Source: Apoda limacodes (Eukaryota; Arthropoda; Insecta; Lepidoptera; Limacodidae). From it: DNA of 64,000 nt. Within the stretch, counting starts at the first letter, position 1; the number at the start of each line of letters is the position of its first letter. The DNA lies in contig OX291553.1 in the NCBI GenBank assembly GCA_946406115.1, forward strand, positions 13,397,001 to 13,461,000. The letters are read 5' to 3'. The notes below the pieces were generated by a model. It ran no database searches and was not told the DNA's origin. It worked only from the letters and a program-made list of their open reading frames with translations. Positions 35,611 to 48,514 of this stretch are shown here, in pieces. A program made the position numbers and the translations under genes.

Positions 35611-35764
35611 AAAGCTCCTTTAAGTATAAGTCTTTGCACTGTAGAGGGTGATCCGTAAATATGATAAAATTCCTATTTCACAGTGAATGATTTTTATTAA
35701 GCTTGCATTGCACAGGGATAATTCACCTTATTCAACTTTTGAGAGGGTAAGTTATGTACCTGCA

Positions 35765-36269
35765 GGGTAACTCCTAAAATCAGGCATAATCGCAATCAAG
35801 TTCCAATTAAGTGTCACAACAAGCTTTCGATCACTAACTTTACTCTTGAAACAAATTGTAATGTGATTGAAATTGGGATTGAGGTCGAGTAACACCATTT
35901 CGTATAGAATAAAGTGAATTACCTGCAATCATAAGAAAAAAAAACAATGTTTTAAAAATATAGTGTTGTATGTTTATACAAGTTTATTATTATAGTCAAA
36001 GTCAAAGTTTTTTTATTCAAATTAGGTTTTTTCAAACATTTTGAATCGTCAAAATGATTAAATGCTATATTTTTAATCCTATTATTTATGCTATTTTTAT
36101 TTAAAAAGAAAGTATTTATAAGTGATAGATTTAGTTTTGATAGTTCACCAATTCATTCTTGATTCCAATTCCAGTAAGTATACGAGTGATTATCAAAAGA
36201 TTTTTATCCTAAAGATTTTTCAATTGCCGTAGGATTTTACAACTGAAATTGGTTTCAGGAGTTACCCTC
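35765..36269. mobile_element. Short-TIR element (AGGGTAACTCCT)
   Basis: AGGGTAACTCCTAAAATCA at the left pairs with the inverse of TGGTTTCAGGAGTTACCCT at the right (about 17 of 19). About 505 bp, no ORF. Probably a non-autonomous DNA transposon; I could not define a target duplication. Confidence 0.6.
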
Positions 36270-36454
36270 ATGCTTGAAAAATATCTCTGATACACTAACG
36301 AAGCGACTTTTTACCCACTATTTAAAAAAATTGAGAAAAGATAACGTGAATAGAACTTCATAATTCATTTAGCCGAAAATTGTTATAAATAAAATCAAAA
36401 CTTTTCATAAAATCTCTGTGTCATGACCTTGACCGGCGTCTAAATTATGATTTC

Positions 36455-36895
36455 TACGGTTCCGTACCCAAAGGGTAAGAACTAATTTGCCTATTAATAA
36501 AACTCTGCTGTCCGTCCGCCCGTCTGTCTGCCACCAGGCTGTATCTCATGAACCGTGATAGTTAGACAGTTGAAATTTTCACAGGAGATGTTTTTGAGTT
36601 GCCGCTATAACAAACAAATACTAAAAAACAGAATTAAATAAATATTTAAGGGGGCTTACGACAAACGTGTTTTTTTTTGCTCGTTTTTGCTCGATATTGA
36701 TAACGGCAACAGGTAGACGTTTAAAATATTCACAATTTAGTTGACTATATAACTAACTAACTATATAATAAACTTTGAAAATAAAAAAATAATAATATAA
36801 ATAAACTTATACAAATAAATTGTGATTATTTTGCCATTTTTATAGATAATGGTACGGAACCCTTCGTGCGCGAGTCCAACTCGTAATTGGCCGAT
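36455..36895 (-). repeat. Interspersed repeat D, copy 3 (inverted)
   Basis: GGTTCCGTACCCAAAGGG at one end and GGTACGGAACCCTTCGTGCG then GAGTCCAACTCG at the other. Between them lie GGCTGTATCTCATGAACCG and CGATATTGATAACGGCAACA. Matches 41851-42270 in reverse orientation. Confidence 0.75.
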
Positions 36896-37689
36896 TTTTT
36901 AATAATTTGAAACTTATTTACTTTTATAGGTTTTGTGTAAAACCTGTTAATTATTGAGTATATACCTATTGAGTTAGTATATGTTATCACGTTTTGGCCT
37001 CTGTCACCGCCTCTGTAACCTCTAGTGCCTATATATTATATCTTATTCTGTGTTTCAGGTAAACAGGCTCATTAGTTATAAAAAAAATCCCTGCTGAAAA
37101 GAAAATAATATACACGGTCTTTATTAATGTATTTTAAGCATTTTGTTTGTTGAAAATACATAGGTACTACGAAGCGGTTAGACTATTAATGTGTCAAGTT
37201 GCAAAATATGAGACCGCCTGGAGCTTAAATTAATGAAATTTTATATATATTTATATTTCTAATTTAAAGCATTTACGTGGCTAACCCCTGCTTCATTGTC
37301 GTATGCAGATTAAATTGTCAAGAGGTTATTAAATACGTCTTTATATCTTTTAAAAAATGGGACCTTAACAAGATCACTGATTCAGTTGCAATCATAGGCA
37401 CAGGGAACTAGATATTAGATTTCCTAGTAGTAGTCATTTGGCTTTATAACAGGCAGAATACATTTTCTAAACTTTAGCCAGGATAAAATATTAAAAAAAT
37501 AATGGAAAACTGGATTGAATTTTTTTTTTATTTTTATAGTCATAAAAAGCTAGTGCAAACGGTCAAACCCAAATGTAGTATACCATGGGAACTCCAACCA
37601 TATTAGCCAAACATTTACTTTATTTAAAAACTACTATACGCTTCTACCATTTTCAATGCATTATAAAACTTAAATATCACACAAAATTA
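36896..37689. other. Gene-free stretch
   Basis: AT-rich; nothing recognised. Confidence 0.5.
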
Positions 37690-37985
37690 TATAACTTACA
37701 CGGAATGTAAGGGTTGCAGGTTCAAGTCCTGGCTCGAGATTAATCTTTTGACTGCATCTTTGCTATGAAAGTATTTATTAATATTGATGATATAGCAATA
37801 TGGCATGTATAATATATTCTCTTCAAAGACTCTAATCTTCAGGAAGTTATAATCGAAGAAAGATTATTTCTACGTATGTGTATTATATTGTATTTTCTAA
37901 TTTTATGAAGATTTTGTGTGTTTGTAAGATTTATGTACTAGGACTTTATAAGTCACTAGGAGTTGTATAATATTATATAAATACA
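37690..37985 (+). repeat. SINE-like element with box-B-like head
   Basis: GGGTTGCAGGTTCAAGTCC near 37710 is a box-B-like sequence. It is followed by a body (AAAGACTCTAATCTTC, GAAAGATTATTTCTACG, TGTACTAGGACTTTATAAG) shared with 13480-13625. Box A is not convincing. Confidence 0.6.
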
Positions 37986-38270
37986 AGTATGTTTTTTTTG
38001 TGGAAATAGGCGGGGAGATAAAGAGGCGACGCGGCGACGGTTGGGGAAAAACGAAAATTATAGACATAGTTTCTGCAAAATTGTCTCAGCAATAAACGAC
38101 TCACTGGGGCTTCAAACTCATTACAGTTTTAAACCTTACAATGTAGTGCTACGATAGACTGTTGTAGTAAATTCTGTAATAATAACAATGTGGAAGAAAA
38201 TACACTAAAAATCATTTTACAATGTCATAAGCATAAGCATTATGCTACATTTAGCATAAGTAACTTATAT

Positions 38271-38535
38271 CCATACAAATATTATAAGTGCGAAAGTAAG
38301 TCTGTCTGTCTGTTTATCTGTTACCTCTTCACGCTAAAATTGCTGAATCGATTTGAATGAAATTTTGTATGGAGATAATTTGAGCCCCGGGAAAGTTCCC
38401 GCGGGAATAACTTTTACCAAGCTAAAACGAACCATAGCTACAGCTATAGCTTGCTAGCAAACTTCATTAGTAAAATTAAGGAGTTGACGTAGAAATTCCA
38501 CGCCGATAACCGAATTTAGGGCGGGCGCAGCCGCT
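38271..38535 (-). repeat. Interspersed repeat E, copy 4
   Basis: CCATACAAATATTATAAGTG, TGTCTGTCTGTTTATCTG, AATTGCTGAATCGATTTG and a final GGGCGGGCGCAGCCGC. Confidence 0.7.
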
Positions 38536-38597
38536 GTCACACATATATCTTGAATCATTCGTTATTGAATGGGATTAAACGTTCCGTAATTATATTG

Positions 38598-39172
38598 CAC
38601 GCCTCATAAGCGGAGCGGTGAGGTATTGCACGCCTCATAAGCGGATCGGTGAGGTAGTGCTCTACTCTCGACATGTCAAAAAACCCAGTCTTTCGAAACT
38701 TAAATGACGTTTTTTTTAATATAACACTTACAGGATAATATGAGTGCACTAATATGAAGTTAAATAATCTGTCTAGCACATATGGTACATTTTGTAAACA
38801 ATTAATTTGTTTAATATAATAAATAATAACATTAAAACTAATCATTCTTGGACGTCCGTGAGTCTGTGTTTATGTGACCCTGTATGTAACAGAGAAATTG
38901 GTCGAAAAATTCATCTTACCGGAATACTTTTGTTTTTAATATATAAAGTATTACACTGTGCTAATTCCTAGTTAATATTAGCGTTCTAAGTACTGTCGTT
39001 TAATTATAATTTATAAAAAACTAATATACCACTGTATACTGTATATCTATATATATATTTTTTATTTTTGTTTTATAGTATATTTTTTCCTCACCTTATT
39101 TGTTATTTTATTTTAAAAAACTTGAGTTTTTGTTTTAGAATTTTTTTTTAAATGTGAATGACCGCTATGAGG
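38598..39172. mobile_element. TIR element with duplicated left end (TGCACGCCTCATA)
   Basis: TGCACGCCTCATAAGCGGA occurs twice at the left (38598 and 38629, a 31-bp tandem copy). Its inverse CCGCTATGAGGCGTGCA is at about 39164-39170 on the right. No transposase. The duplicated terminus is unusual. Confidence 0.6.
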
Positions 39173-39739
39173 CGTGCACTTTTGGATTTTCCAAATTTTA
39201 TATCTTTAGTGCTGTAAATATTAACTAATGGACAAGTTAAAAAAATCTAATGATATTACTCATAAAAAATTGAAAATCTATTCGATTTTTTGTTTACATA
39301 TCGTAACGAAGATTTAATTGACCTGATTTTTGACACAGGACTTCGAGCTTTGAGAGTTCCCACGGAAATAAATTTTGTAGTGGGATCGGACTGTAGCACT
39401 AAAATCATAACATAGATTGTATATAATTGAACTTATATAGATTTAATTTTGCCGGAGCGGTGTTTTACGTCTTTTAATACCCACTTCTAGAGGTGATCAT
39501 GCTAACTGAATAGTCCAGTCTCCGGGGACAGGAAGTACCTAGTATAAAGGGTTTCAACAGAGAGACGAGCGTTGGAGCATCCCGTAGTCTTCGAGGACCG
39601 AGGGAATTCTCAACGCAGCCGAGCACAGCTAATTGGGTTCATTGCTGACGTTGGAACTTATTTTAACAAAAAGAGCTGCTTCGTGCTTCGTTTCAGTATT
39701 CTTAAAGTTAAGTAGAAAGAAAATAATATTTATATATAA

Positions 39740-40085
39740 ATTACCTATGATATGTCCCGGGGGAATGTGCTGTTAGCAAATATGATTTAGTATTTTTTAA
39801 ATTAAATAGTTTTTTTTTTAAATACCAATGTTATGTCACGGGGAAATGAGCTCTGTAAGCAATTATATACGAGGGGGAATTTGCAACTAAGTATGTACCG
39901 TATTCTTGCAATTTATTAAGATTAAAATTATATTTATTTTTAAATTACCTATGTTATGTCGCGGAGAATGAGCTGTTAGTTTTATATATCAGTATTCTTA
40001 AAGTTAAAAGTAAGACGAAAATAATATGTGTTTCTAAATCACTTATGTTAAGTCGCGGGGGAAAGCCGTTAATAGCAACTAGGTA
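39740..40085. repeat. Imperfect tandem repeats (ATGTTATGTCGCGGGG...)
   Basis: Four diverged units, each with AC(C)TATGTTATGTC, a G-rich GCGGGGGAA run, GAGCTGTTAG and a TATTCTTAAAGTTAA(G) tail, at about 39743, 39826, 39945 and 40042. A lone fifth occurs at 40645. Confidence 0.7.
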
Positions 40086-41671
40086 GGTACCTATGTATTA
40101 GAATTTTTAAGTTAAGTAAAAATAAAATAAAAACAGTGGCACTCGGGGACTGCCGCGGTTAAGCTATTGCATACTATTTTTTATCAACTTATGCAATTAT
40201 AATTTTTTTTTTTTTTTATTTAAGTAGTTTTTTTTTCTTTGATATTAATTCAAGCTTTCTTTGATATTTGAGCGTGGTGATCGATAAGAAAACATTTTTT
40301 TTTCTTTTATTGAATAAATGAGAAGTTAATATCGTTTTAAAAATTTTCGTTGACAGCAGCGGGGTGGGCGCAACAAAGTTGTACGCAGCTGCTCTCGACG
40401 AAGCGCTGCGGCCGACTGATGGAATGGCCGACCCACGCGCCTTTATCTCTCTAAAACTGAAGATTTAGAGAAAACTTTGCGATTTTCAAAATAATTAAAA
40501 TTGATTTTCCGTAAGTGATTTTTTCGTTACGGAATTTCTTGATTCGGTCGCCGCGCTCAGAGCCCGCGATAAAAGCTATGCAATAGCTCAAAAGCTATGC
40601 AATAGCTCAAAAGCTATGCAATAGCTTAATAATAGTTATTTTTAATTATATATGTTATGTCATTGGGCAATGAGCTGTTACTTATTATGTTTTCGCTTGT
40701 CAGCTTCTTTCTTAGCGAATTGTTTACTTATTTGTAAGATTATACAAACAATATTTAGTACCTGGAAGACCGAGCTATGCTCGTTTTTTTAACAACGCCA
40801 TTTATTGTCAAGTAGCTTTAGTGTTCCTTGACAACGCCATCTATCGCCATCTATTGTCAAATAATACTATTACTACTGGCCAATAGATGTCAGGAAGAGT
40901 CATATTTTGTAGTTAATCATTGCCTGAAAACACGGATAAAACGTCGTCTTCTAAAAATAAAACCTAGATAGTTCGTTTAATCGCCCCCGAAACCCAATCT
41001 TTTATATATGTATATATAAAAGATTTGCTCGTTTAAAGTGGTGTAAATTGGTTCGAGTGGGTTACTTATATGGGAATGATTTGCCTGTTCGCGTAAGAGT
41101 AACCCTTTTTATATAAATATAGGAGTATTTAGTTATAACTTAACACAGTTGTAAAGTAAAATAAAGCCTGGATGCAACATGACAGAAGACTAATTACCTA
41201 CGAGTAATACTAGTTCATACCTCCTCTAATAATATGTTTTATCTTAGCTTCACACCCATAGTAAAAGTATCACACCTATAGGAACTCTCGATCATGATAA
41301 AAAGTATCCTTTGTGTTAATCTAGGACTTGTTCAAAATGTGGGACTTATTTCATCCAAATCTGTTAAGCCGTTAATGAATGATTGTGTCACAAAACGTCA
41401 CAAATCTTAGAATTCAATTAAGTTTTATTGAGGATTTTCAGGGTTATCATTGAAATATGTAATGTTTCTATGGTATTGTTATTCGTAAACAAATATCTGT
41501 CATTTTGTTTACCGAAAATAAACAGAGTAAGAAAAGCAAAAGAAAGAAATAAGTGAATATTAAAATCTCCCAAGTATTGCTCACAACGTTTCAAAGGGAG
41601 GAAATTAATCCGACAAAGCTCTACCAGCACAATGGCCTTTTATTTGTATTGAACTCATTTGGTTTGTTAAC
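40086..41671. other. Gene-free stretch with short tandem repeats
   Basis: AAAAGCTATGCAATAGCTC occurs three times in tandem at 40573-40632; each unit contains the near-palindrome AGCTATGCAATAGCT. 40350-40450 is GC-rich (GTACGCAGCTGCTCTCGACG). ACGCCATTTATTGTCAA and ACGCCATCTATCGCCATC repeats lie at 40795-40865. No gene. Confidence 0.6.
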
Positions 41672-41800
41672 TTAAAGGGCATATAGTAGCTCACTAGCCG
41701 CTATTATACATTTTCAATTCTCTTTGTCGAAAATTAATTTCAAAAACCAAAATGTAGATAGAGAATATAAACTTAGTTATTAGCTATTTTTAGAAAGTTT
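41672..41800 (+). mobile_element. TTAA-ended MITE family B, tip fragment
   Basis: TTAAAGGGCATATAGTAGCTC then TTTTCAATTCTCTTTGTCG resemble the tip and arm of 16562-16841. The other end is not found. Confidence 0.6.
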
Positions 41801-41850
41801 TGTTGATAGAATATTATTATGAACTATTTATTGCACAAAATAAAAATAAT

Positions 41851-42270
41851 CGTCCAAGTGCGAGTCGGACTCGCGCATGAAGGGTTCCGTACCGTTGTCT
41901 ATAAAAACGTCCAAAAAATCACGTTTGTTGTATGGGAGCCCCTCTAAAATATTTGTTTTATTTTAATTTCATTATTTATTTTTAAAGTGAATATATATCT
42001 AAATATTCTGTGAATATTACAAGCGTCTACCTATTGCTATTATCAATATTGAGCAAAAAAATCACGTTTGTTGTATGGGAGCCCCCTTAAATATTTATTT
42101 TATTCTTTTTTTTAGTATTTGTTGTTATAGCGGCAACAGAAATAAATTACTGTCAATACAATTTCAACTGTGTTAATATCACGGTTCATGAGATACAGCC
42201 TGGTGACATACGGACGGACAGCGGATTCTTAGTAATAGGGTTCTTTAGCCTTTGGGTACGGAACCCTAAA
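41851..42270 (+). repeat. Interspersed repeat D, copy 4
   Basis: TCCAAGTGCGAGTCGGACTC and GAAGGGTTCCGTACC at the left; GAGATACAGCCTGGTGAC and GGTACGGAACCCTAAAA at the right. AATCACGTTTGTTGTATGGG is present twice inside. Confidence 0.75.
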
Positions 42271-43343
42271 ACTGATAATCACAATTGGCGGTTTAATGTT
42301 ACTTACATACATTTTCTACCAGTCAACCAAGAACACGGTGTGTAAGAAAGTAAAAATTATGCAAGTAGGTGCTTATTAAAGTATTATCATAATGATAACA
42401 TATTTGGTATCCTAATAAATTCTCCTGAACTTATATAACATCTGTAGTTAAATATAATACACATGAATATAATAGATATATTTCATAAAATACATAATAT
42501 GATATAATGCATATGCTAATAAATACATACAATTTTTCAGTAAAAAATATCACAAAACTGTAATATATTTGATAACGACAAAAATAGAAAGAAAAAATAG
42601 TATAATTAATTTTGTATTTATTTTTAATTTTTAAGATATATAGATTTTTAAGAGCGACCTTTTGATTGTTTAGTAACTGCAATAAGTAGTCATGACAGCA
42701 TAACTCACATATTTAGCTGAAGCTTTACGTTATATAGGATTGTTGGACTTTTTTGATTTTTTTTTTTGTCAATGACGATTTGTCATTGTAACTGACTATT
42801 AAAGTTCATTTCAGGTATTGGTTCGATTTACTCCAACGATTCGAGGTGCACCGATAGCCTACAGAATTTTGAAGCTTATGTGCCAATTGTAAGCTAAATC
42901 CAAAACTATCATACTACAGTGGGTTCCCTCACACGTGATATCCCGATCAGTGACGACTGTGCCAATACTTTTTTGATGGTCCATGAATTAACAGTTGCAA
43001 GGTAGTTCATAAGCATTTAGATTAAAGTGCTTGTTGTCTTTGTATGCTCGTGTACTACTGAATGTAGTTAGTGTAAATTGAAACGAATGAACAGTCAGCT
43101 CTCAGCCTTGGTCTTTGTTTGACATTGCCTCTACCTTACAATAACAACCGTTCCTTGCTGACCAGAACCTATTCCGTTAGTACAATCATAATGTATGAAG
43201 CAATGAAAGGAATATTTTAACGAGAGGTCGAAAGAAAAGGGTATATGCAACAAAACATTGCAGCCACAAGAAAGAGAACCCAGAGATTTTCATGGACTGA
43301 TTGTGACTTCGTTCCGGACACATTACGTTAGAAGTTTGCATTC
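42271..43343. other. Gene-free stretch
   Basis: AT-rich; no coding or repeat family recognised. Confidence 0.5.
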
Positions 43344-43708
43344 TTAAAAGGATACGATTTGTGGCGCCTCGCAGCGGGCTTCATAAAAAGGGATTTTAGC
43401 ATTTGTTTTTGACATTTACTAATCAAAAACTCAAAAGTTCTTAATCCCAAGCCGAATCCTATGTCTGTGGTTCTAAAATCTTGTAAAATGCTTATTAAAC
43501 ATTTGAATGAAAATCTAGAATCCTGTTTAACTTTTGGACTATAAAATTTCAAAGAAAACTGGAAAAAAAAAACATTGCAGATTTAGATATTTATTACTAG
43601 AACATATCTTCAAAATTTCGTGGTGTTTGATCAGCAAGTGTCAAAAATAAGTGCAAAATTCATTTTTATGAAGCACGCTTAGAGGCGTGCCGAATCGTAT
43701 TCTTTTAA
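43344..43708. mobile_element. TTAA-ended MITE family A, complete
   Basis: TTAAAAGGATACGATTTG at the left and GAATCGTATTCTTTTAA at the right. The inverted termini extend about 46 bp (GGCGCCTCGCAGCGGGCTTC against GAAGCACGCTTAGAGGCGTGC) with a few mismatches. TTAA ends suggest piggyBac-type mobilisation. 365 bp, non-coding. Confidence 0.8.
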
Positions 43709-46005
43709 TAAAAAAAGCTTTCCTTCATAGTACTAACTGTAACTTGATTGATTATGTTTACCGTGTCCTGGCGGAATGTGTGCGAAATGTTTACCACTCA
43801 GCCGACAGTAAAAAGGGTAATCTAATTGCTTAACATCTTTAAAGCATCAAACTTACGATTTTTTTATTTTGTCACACGGCGACATAGTATTAAATATGAC
43901 AATGCCCTTTAATAAAGAAATTGCAACATGAGTTGCAAGATGTGCTAACTTTAAAGTTGTGAGACGATCTCAGTTGACGTGTATAAGGGTGTGTGTGCGT
44001 AATAAACATTTCAAAGTACTTTTCTTACATTGCTTATACTTTATTTTTTTTTTGGCAAAACGAAAATTGATTTATTCATCATTGGTTTTAATTTCATTTG
44101 GTTCATTATTGTGGTCAGGAATATTTCATTATAACGTTAAAGGGGAGAGTACACTACACGTTTCATGTTTTTCTAAAAAAAAAAATGCCACAAAAATATT
44201 TTTAATCCATTATTGCAAGGTCTTGCAAGGCTAGAAAATAATCGCGTGCCACCCAATCGGTTTGCTGTCGAAGACATATAGAGTTTGATTAAGGTGAATA
44301 TTCGTTAAAACAGCATTAGTCCCTTGCGTTCAACATAAGTCGTCGTTAGGGATATGAAAGGGATTAATTTCTCCTTCACATTTTATCCTCATCGACCGAC
44401 CTTTAGCTACCTAAAGGAAAGTTTAATCATCCCTTTCAGCCCTTGACAGAAGTTATAACTGTGTGTCACTCGAAGAACGATTAAAAAGACAATAGGATTT
44501 TTCTGCAAAAAAGAGACGAGATCGCGGAAAATAATACTATATTTCTGTTTTTTTATTAAAATTAAAAATATTATATTTAAATTAGTATATCCGTTGACAA
44601 TACAATAAGTAAGCAATTGTGATCATATTATTTATCTCAAATCATGTATGAATCTATGGTAACGAATAAATATGAATGTATTGCTACCTAAAGAATTACA
44701 AAAAAAAAATTATATCCGGTATATATAAGACTTAACTGACGGACTGACTCACTCACTGACTGACGACTGATTTATCAAAGCAAAGCCCAAACTGCTAGGC
44801 CCAGAGATAATGAAGTGAGTTATTTTCACTTTCACACATCATCGGTTCATTGACTGTGCAGATATATCTGCTCACGAATTAGCTTTGACCTATGAATTCT
44901 GTCAAATGACACTCTAAGTCTCCAAAGAGAATACCAGGTATAAAGGACTTATAACTGACCACACATCCGAATGGATATTCTATTTCAATGGAAGCGCCAC
45001 TTAGCTCCTTTGTCTAGTCCAGACTCAAGTACCACTTACACATCGTAATTTATTCGAGCCAACCATTTATGGCGTCGCATGTGGCATATACATCAGTGGA
45101 CTGGGATGGGTTGCCGTGAAGAAAGCCTCAGTCACTGAGACGATTCCCGCGGCTTAAAATAATGTTTTATTTCGAACCCGCCAATAGCTGCCGGTGACAA
45201 AAAATAACAAGAATAAATAATGCACTCGTACAAGTGATTCTTAAATAAGCTGCGTATTAGCACAGCCTAAACATTCATTTAATTTACAAAGTCAGTCATC
45301 GCTTTTGATGGCAAAATTAATGACTGGTTGGACAGCACCCGAGTAGCCATATGTATGTGTCGACATACGTGTATAATAATCGGGTGCGCTTGCCCCCCCT
45401 CTTGCCATGCACCGCAACGATCGCTCTGTCTAGATAACGCCTTCGAAGGCTGACTAAATGAGATGATTGTTAATATTCCTGATGTGAACCTCCTTATTAT
45501 GTAGGGACTTATTTGAGCTTATGTATTTATTTGTTTTTTTTTTATTACTTAACTAACGGTGAATATTTAATTACCTTTCCTTGGTTGTTTAACAGAAATA
45601 ATTGAGAAGTGTAAGACCGCCTAATTGTAGGTTAATAATAATACTACTGTATTCTGTACATTTTATGATTAATTTAATAATATTCATCTGTTACAAATTG
45701 TTAATATTTATCTTTTTGAATATTTATCTGTGACACTAAAACTACCAATCTCTGTCTTTGCTACTTCTCTAAAGTCACGACAAAATTAATACCAAAACAT
45801 CCCCAAAAACTTAATGACTCTACTATTCAACAACAACCAAAATTTGAAATAAAAATCAGTATTGGTAACTTTTTGAGTTGATAAATTAATTATAATCCAT
45901 TTTGCTTTGTAGAAATCATTTAGTTATTGGCTGCATTAATCTTTCAATTGATTTGACGTTAGGTTGAGAACCTCCGGCGATTGTATTAACTTCTTCAATT
46001 AAAAC
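43709..46005. other. Gene-free stretch left of the 13-kb repeat unit
   Basis: No gene recognised. GCACCCGA (about 45337) and TCGGGTGC (about 45380) form a hairpin around GTGTCGACATAC. At the right edge a minus-strand frame (46122-45916) crosses the unit boundary; I could not identify it. Confidence 0.55.
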
Positions 46006-46659
46006 TTGTAGTGGTCCCAAGCCTTTTTTAAAGAATTGTAATAATCTGGACCCCACGACACGGTGTTGACATGCTAATTTAAGTTTTAAGAGAGCAGGTG
46101 AATTAAAGATAGAATTTATCAATAATAAATATAAATTTGATTAATCACCTTCGTAATTCATACCGATCGGATACTCCTAATAAATGGATAGAAAGGAGAT
46201 CAATGAAGTATGAAGTAAGTGAGGGGCCCGGATGTCCTCACCGGGGTTCGATTAATATGGTTGTACCTACGTCATAAGGCGTAAATCGCAGTGGGATCCT
46301 AAAATCATCAACACAAAGAAAAATAATTACTCGTTAAATACGACCGATTCGTAAAGTAGCAGATAACCAGGAGGTTAAAATATATGGAGAATATCGAACG
46401 ATTATTTTCAGTTAATTGTTATAAATATCGTAGGGTGCGAGAGGGATAGTAGAGTAGGCTCCGCGCCGCTTACGACGAGCCTTCAATGTGTAAATTAATC
46501 GAAGCTGTATAATCGAGTCACAAAGAAGCGGAGAAACTAGTTCGGCAGGTAAAGAGTTTAGTAGAATCGGTTTACGATCTCGATATGATGTCCGATTATT
46601 ACTATAAAGTAACTGGCCACTAAAATGCGAAGCACGTGGGTACACGTGGAAGTAAAATA

Positions 46660-46890
46660 AAGAAGAAATTAACTGGCGCCACAATCCCTAGACACGCCAC
46701 GCGTTCAGGCCGCGTCTATCGGGGGGGAGGGGAGAACGGTTATAAGCGATAGGCGTCAGTTGCGGCACCCTTTTCCACTGTCGTCGTACCGAGAGGCTGG
46801 CCGTGCTCGAGATTCCTGAGGAAGCGGGAAGGACAGGACGAACAAAGATTTGAAGAAATTTAATACCGACGCCGTGCACGTTTCGCCTAC
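46660..46890. other. GC-rich island at the start of the unit
   Basis: Local CpG- and GC-rich sequence (GGCCGCGTCTATCGGGGG; GCCGTGCTCGAGATTCCTGAGG) in AT-rich surroundings. It contains TTATAAGC at 46739 and could be a promoter region for the unit, but TATA-to-initiator spacing is not convincing. Repeated at 59714-59944. Confidence 0.35.
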
Positions 46891-47370
46891 ATCAAATATC
46901 AGTAAGTGTCTTTTGTGAGAACTGAGGCTAGCAATGTCAACTTATTATTGATGGGTTTGTACTATGGGGCTTTGTGAGGGACTTCCTTTATACTATGGCG
47001 TAAGGACTGTGTAAGGGACCGTGTAAGATGCCACCTTGGTTAAAGTGAAGGGTTGGTTGGGGAAAATTGAAAGTGGTTGACTTTTTGGTTGGGATTTAGT
47101 CCGGGATTCTAGTTGTAAATTTGGAGTAGAGAAGGAAAAACCCTTGCTTATTAAAAATGCAGAGGTAGTTTGTTGACATTGTTGGCTATGTACTCTCTAA
47201 GGAAAAGAGATTGCCGATTTCTGCAGAAAATTTAGTGGAGAAAAGGGTTCCTGCCGGGATCGGCGTCTCTTAACATGATGTTGTAAATTTTGTGATACTT
47301 TGTGGGAAGAAACCCCGTAATTAGGCTCTGATCTGATTAGTTAAGAAATCGTTTAAGGTTAGGGTTAAGG

Positions 47371-47705
47371 TGACGGGGCATGCTTACATGACTTGGCAGG
47401 CAACCCTTGTGTAAATCCTGTCCTGTGTATATGTATATCTTATTGATGAAAGCCCTACGCAAGTCCTGAGCATCGACTTCGCGCTTTGATCGAATTCGAG
47501 GTGACGGGGCATGCTTACATGACTTGGCAGGCAACCCTTGTGTAAATCCTGTCCTGTGTATATGTATATCTTATTGATGAAAGCCCTACGCAAGTCCTGA
47601 GCATCGACTTCGCGCTTTGATCGGATTCGAGGTGACGGGGCATGCTTACATGACTTGGCAGGCAACCCTTGTGTAAATCCTGTCCTGTGTATATGTATCT
47701 TCATT
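47371..47705. repeat. 131-bp tandem repeat, ~2.5 copies
   Basis: TGACGGGGCATGCTTACATG starts at 47371, 47502 and 47633 (period 131). The first two units are near-identical and the third breaks off after GTCCTGTGTATATGTAT. All three units together recur at 60425-60759. Confidence 0.92.
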
Positions 47706-48514
47706 AATGAAAATCCTACACGCTTTGGTAGATGCTCATTAGAATGGTACAGTTATGTTACATGTAATTGATGGTTATGTTAATGATATCTCTATATCCG
47801 CTACTTACTATCTCAATCATTTTAGTCCCGATGTCTTGTTGCGTTGCGGTATGGGTGACCCCCAAAGCAAGCAGACCCTTGGTAGATAGAGGTAGGTGAG
47901 GACGGGGCAATCACAGTAGGGGTTCTTCAAGCGGGGTCTGGCTTGTTATAAGATTAGGGAAGATTGGGGCTTGATGTTAGAGACATACTAGAATAACTGC
48001 AGGCTTCAGGAATCTAAGGGTGTGAGGGGGCTGATAAAACCTAAATCTGGGTTGGCTCCAGTTCCACCCTTCACCGGCGTCGAGTGGGGAAGCTGAACTG
48101 TTAGATGCCGTTTAGGTAATGGGTGGCTAAAATTTAATGTGGGATTTTTAACCCAATCTCCTTAAGGAATTCGTATATAAATAAAACCTCCACTCCACCC
48201 ATTACTGCGACGGATAGATTTGGAAAGCTAAGTATTATTGTGTTCATATTTAAATATTTGTTTCCTGTGTAAAAAATAAACGTAAACCTCATATGTTTTT
48301 CAGGGCCGCGACATTAATCTAGCGAGTCTATTTTTTTATTAGACTATCTAGGCTTTATTTTATTGCTTTATACTGTTTAATTTATGTTTTGACTGAGCCA
48401 TTTAAGATAAATATGACAGAACTTCAACCTTGACCAAACTTTATTAACAGGCTATGAGGTGACATTAGTGGGTCAGGATTTGTTCTATTCTTCACCATGA
48501 ATCACCCCGTTGAA

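Noticed and set aside
45916..46122. 68-codon minus-strand frame as a Gag fragment
   Set aside because: Sequence looks somewhat coding-like but I could not place it in a family.
46739..46760. TATA box plus TCAGT initiator
   Set aside because: Spacing of about 16 bases is too short for a normal TATA-initiator pair; kept only as a weak note on the GC-rich block.
46412..46879. Two minus-strand frames of 90 and 63 codons, also present in copy 2
   Set aside because: No recognisable motif; conservation between copies is explained by the recent duplication.
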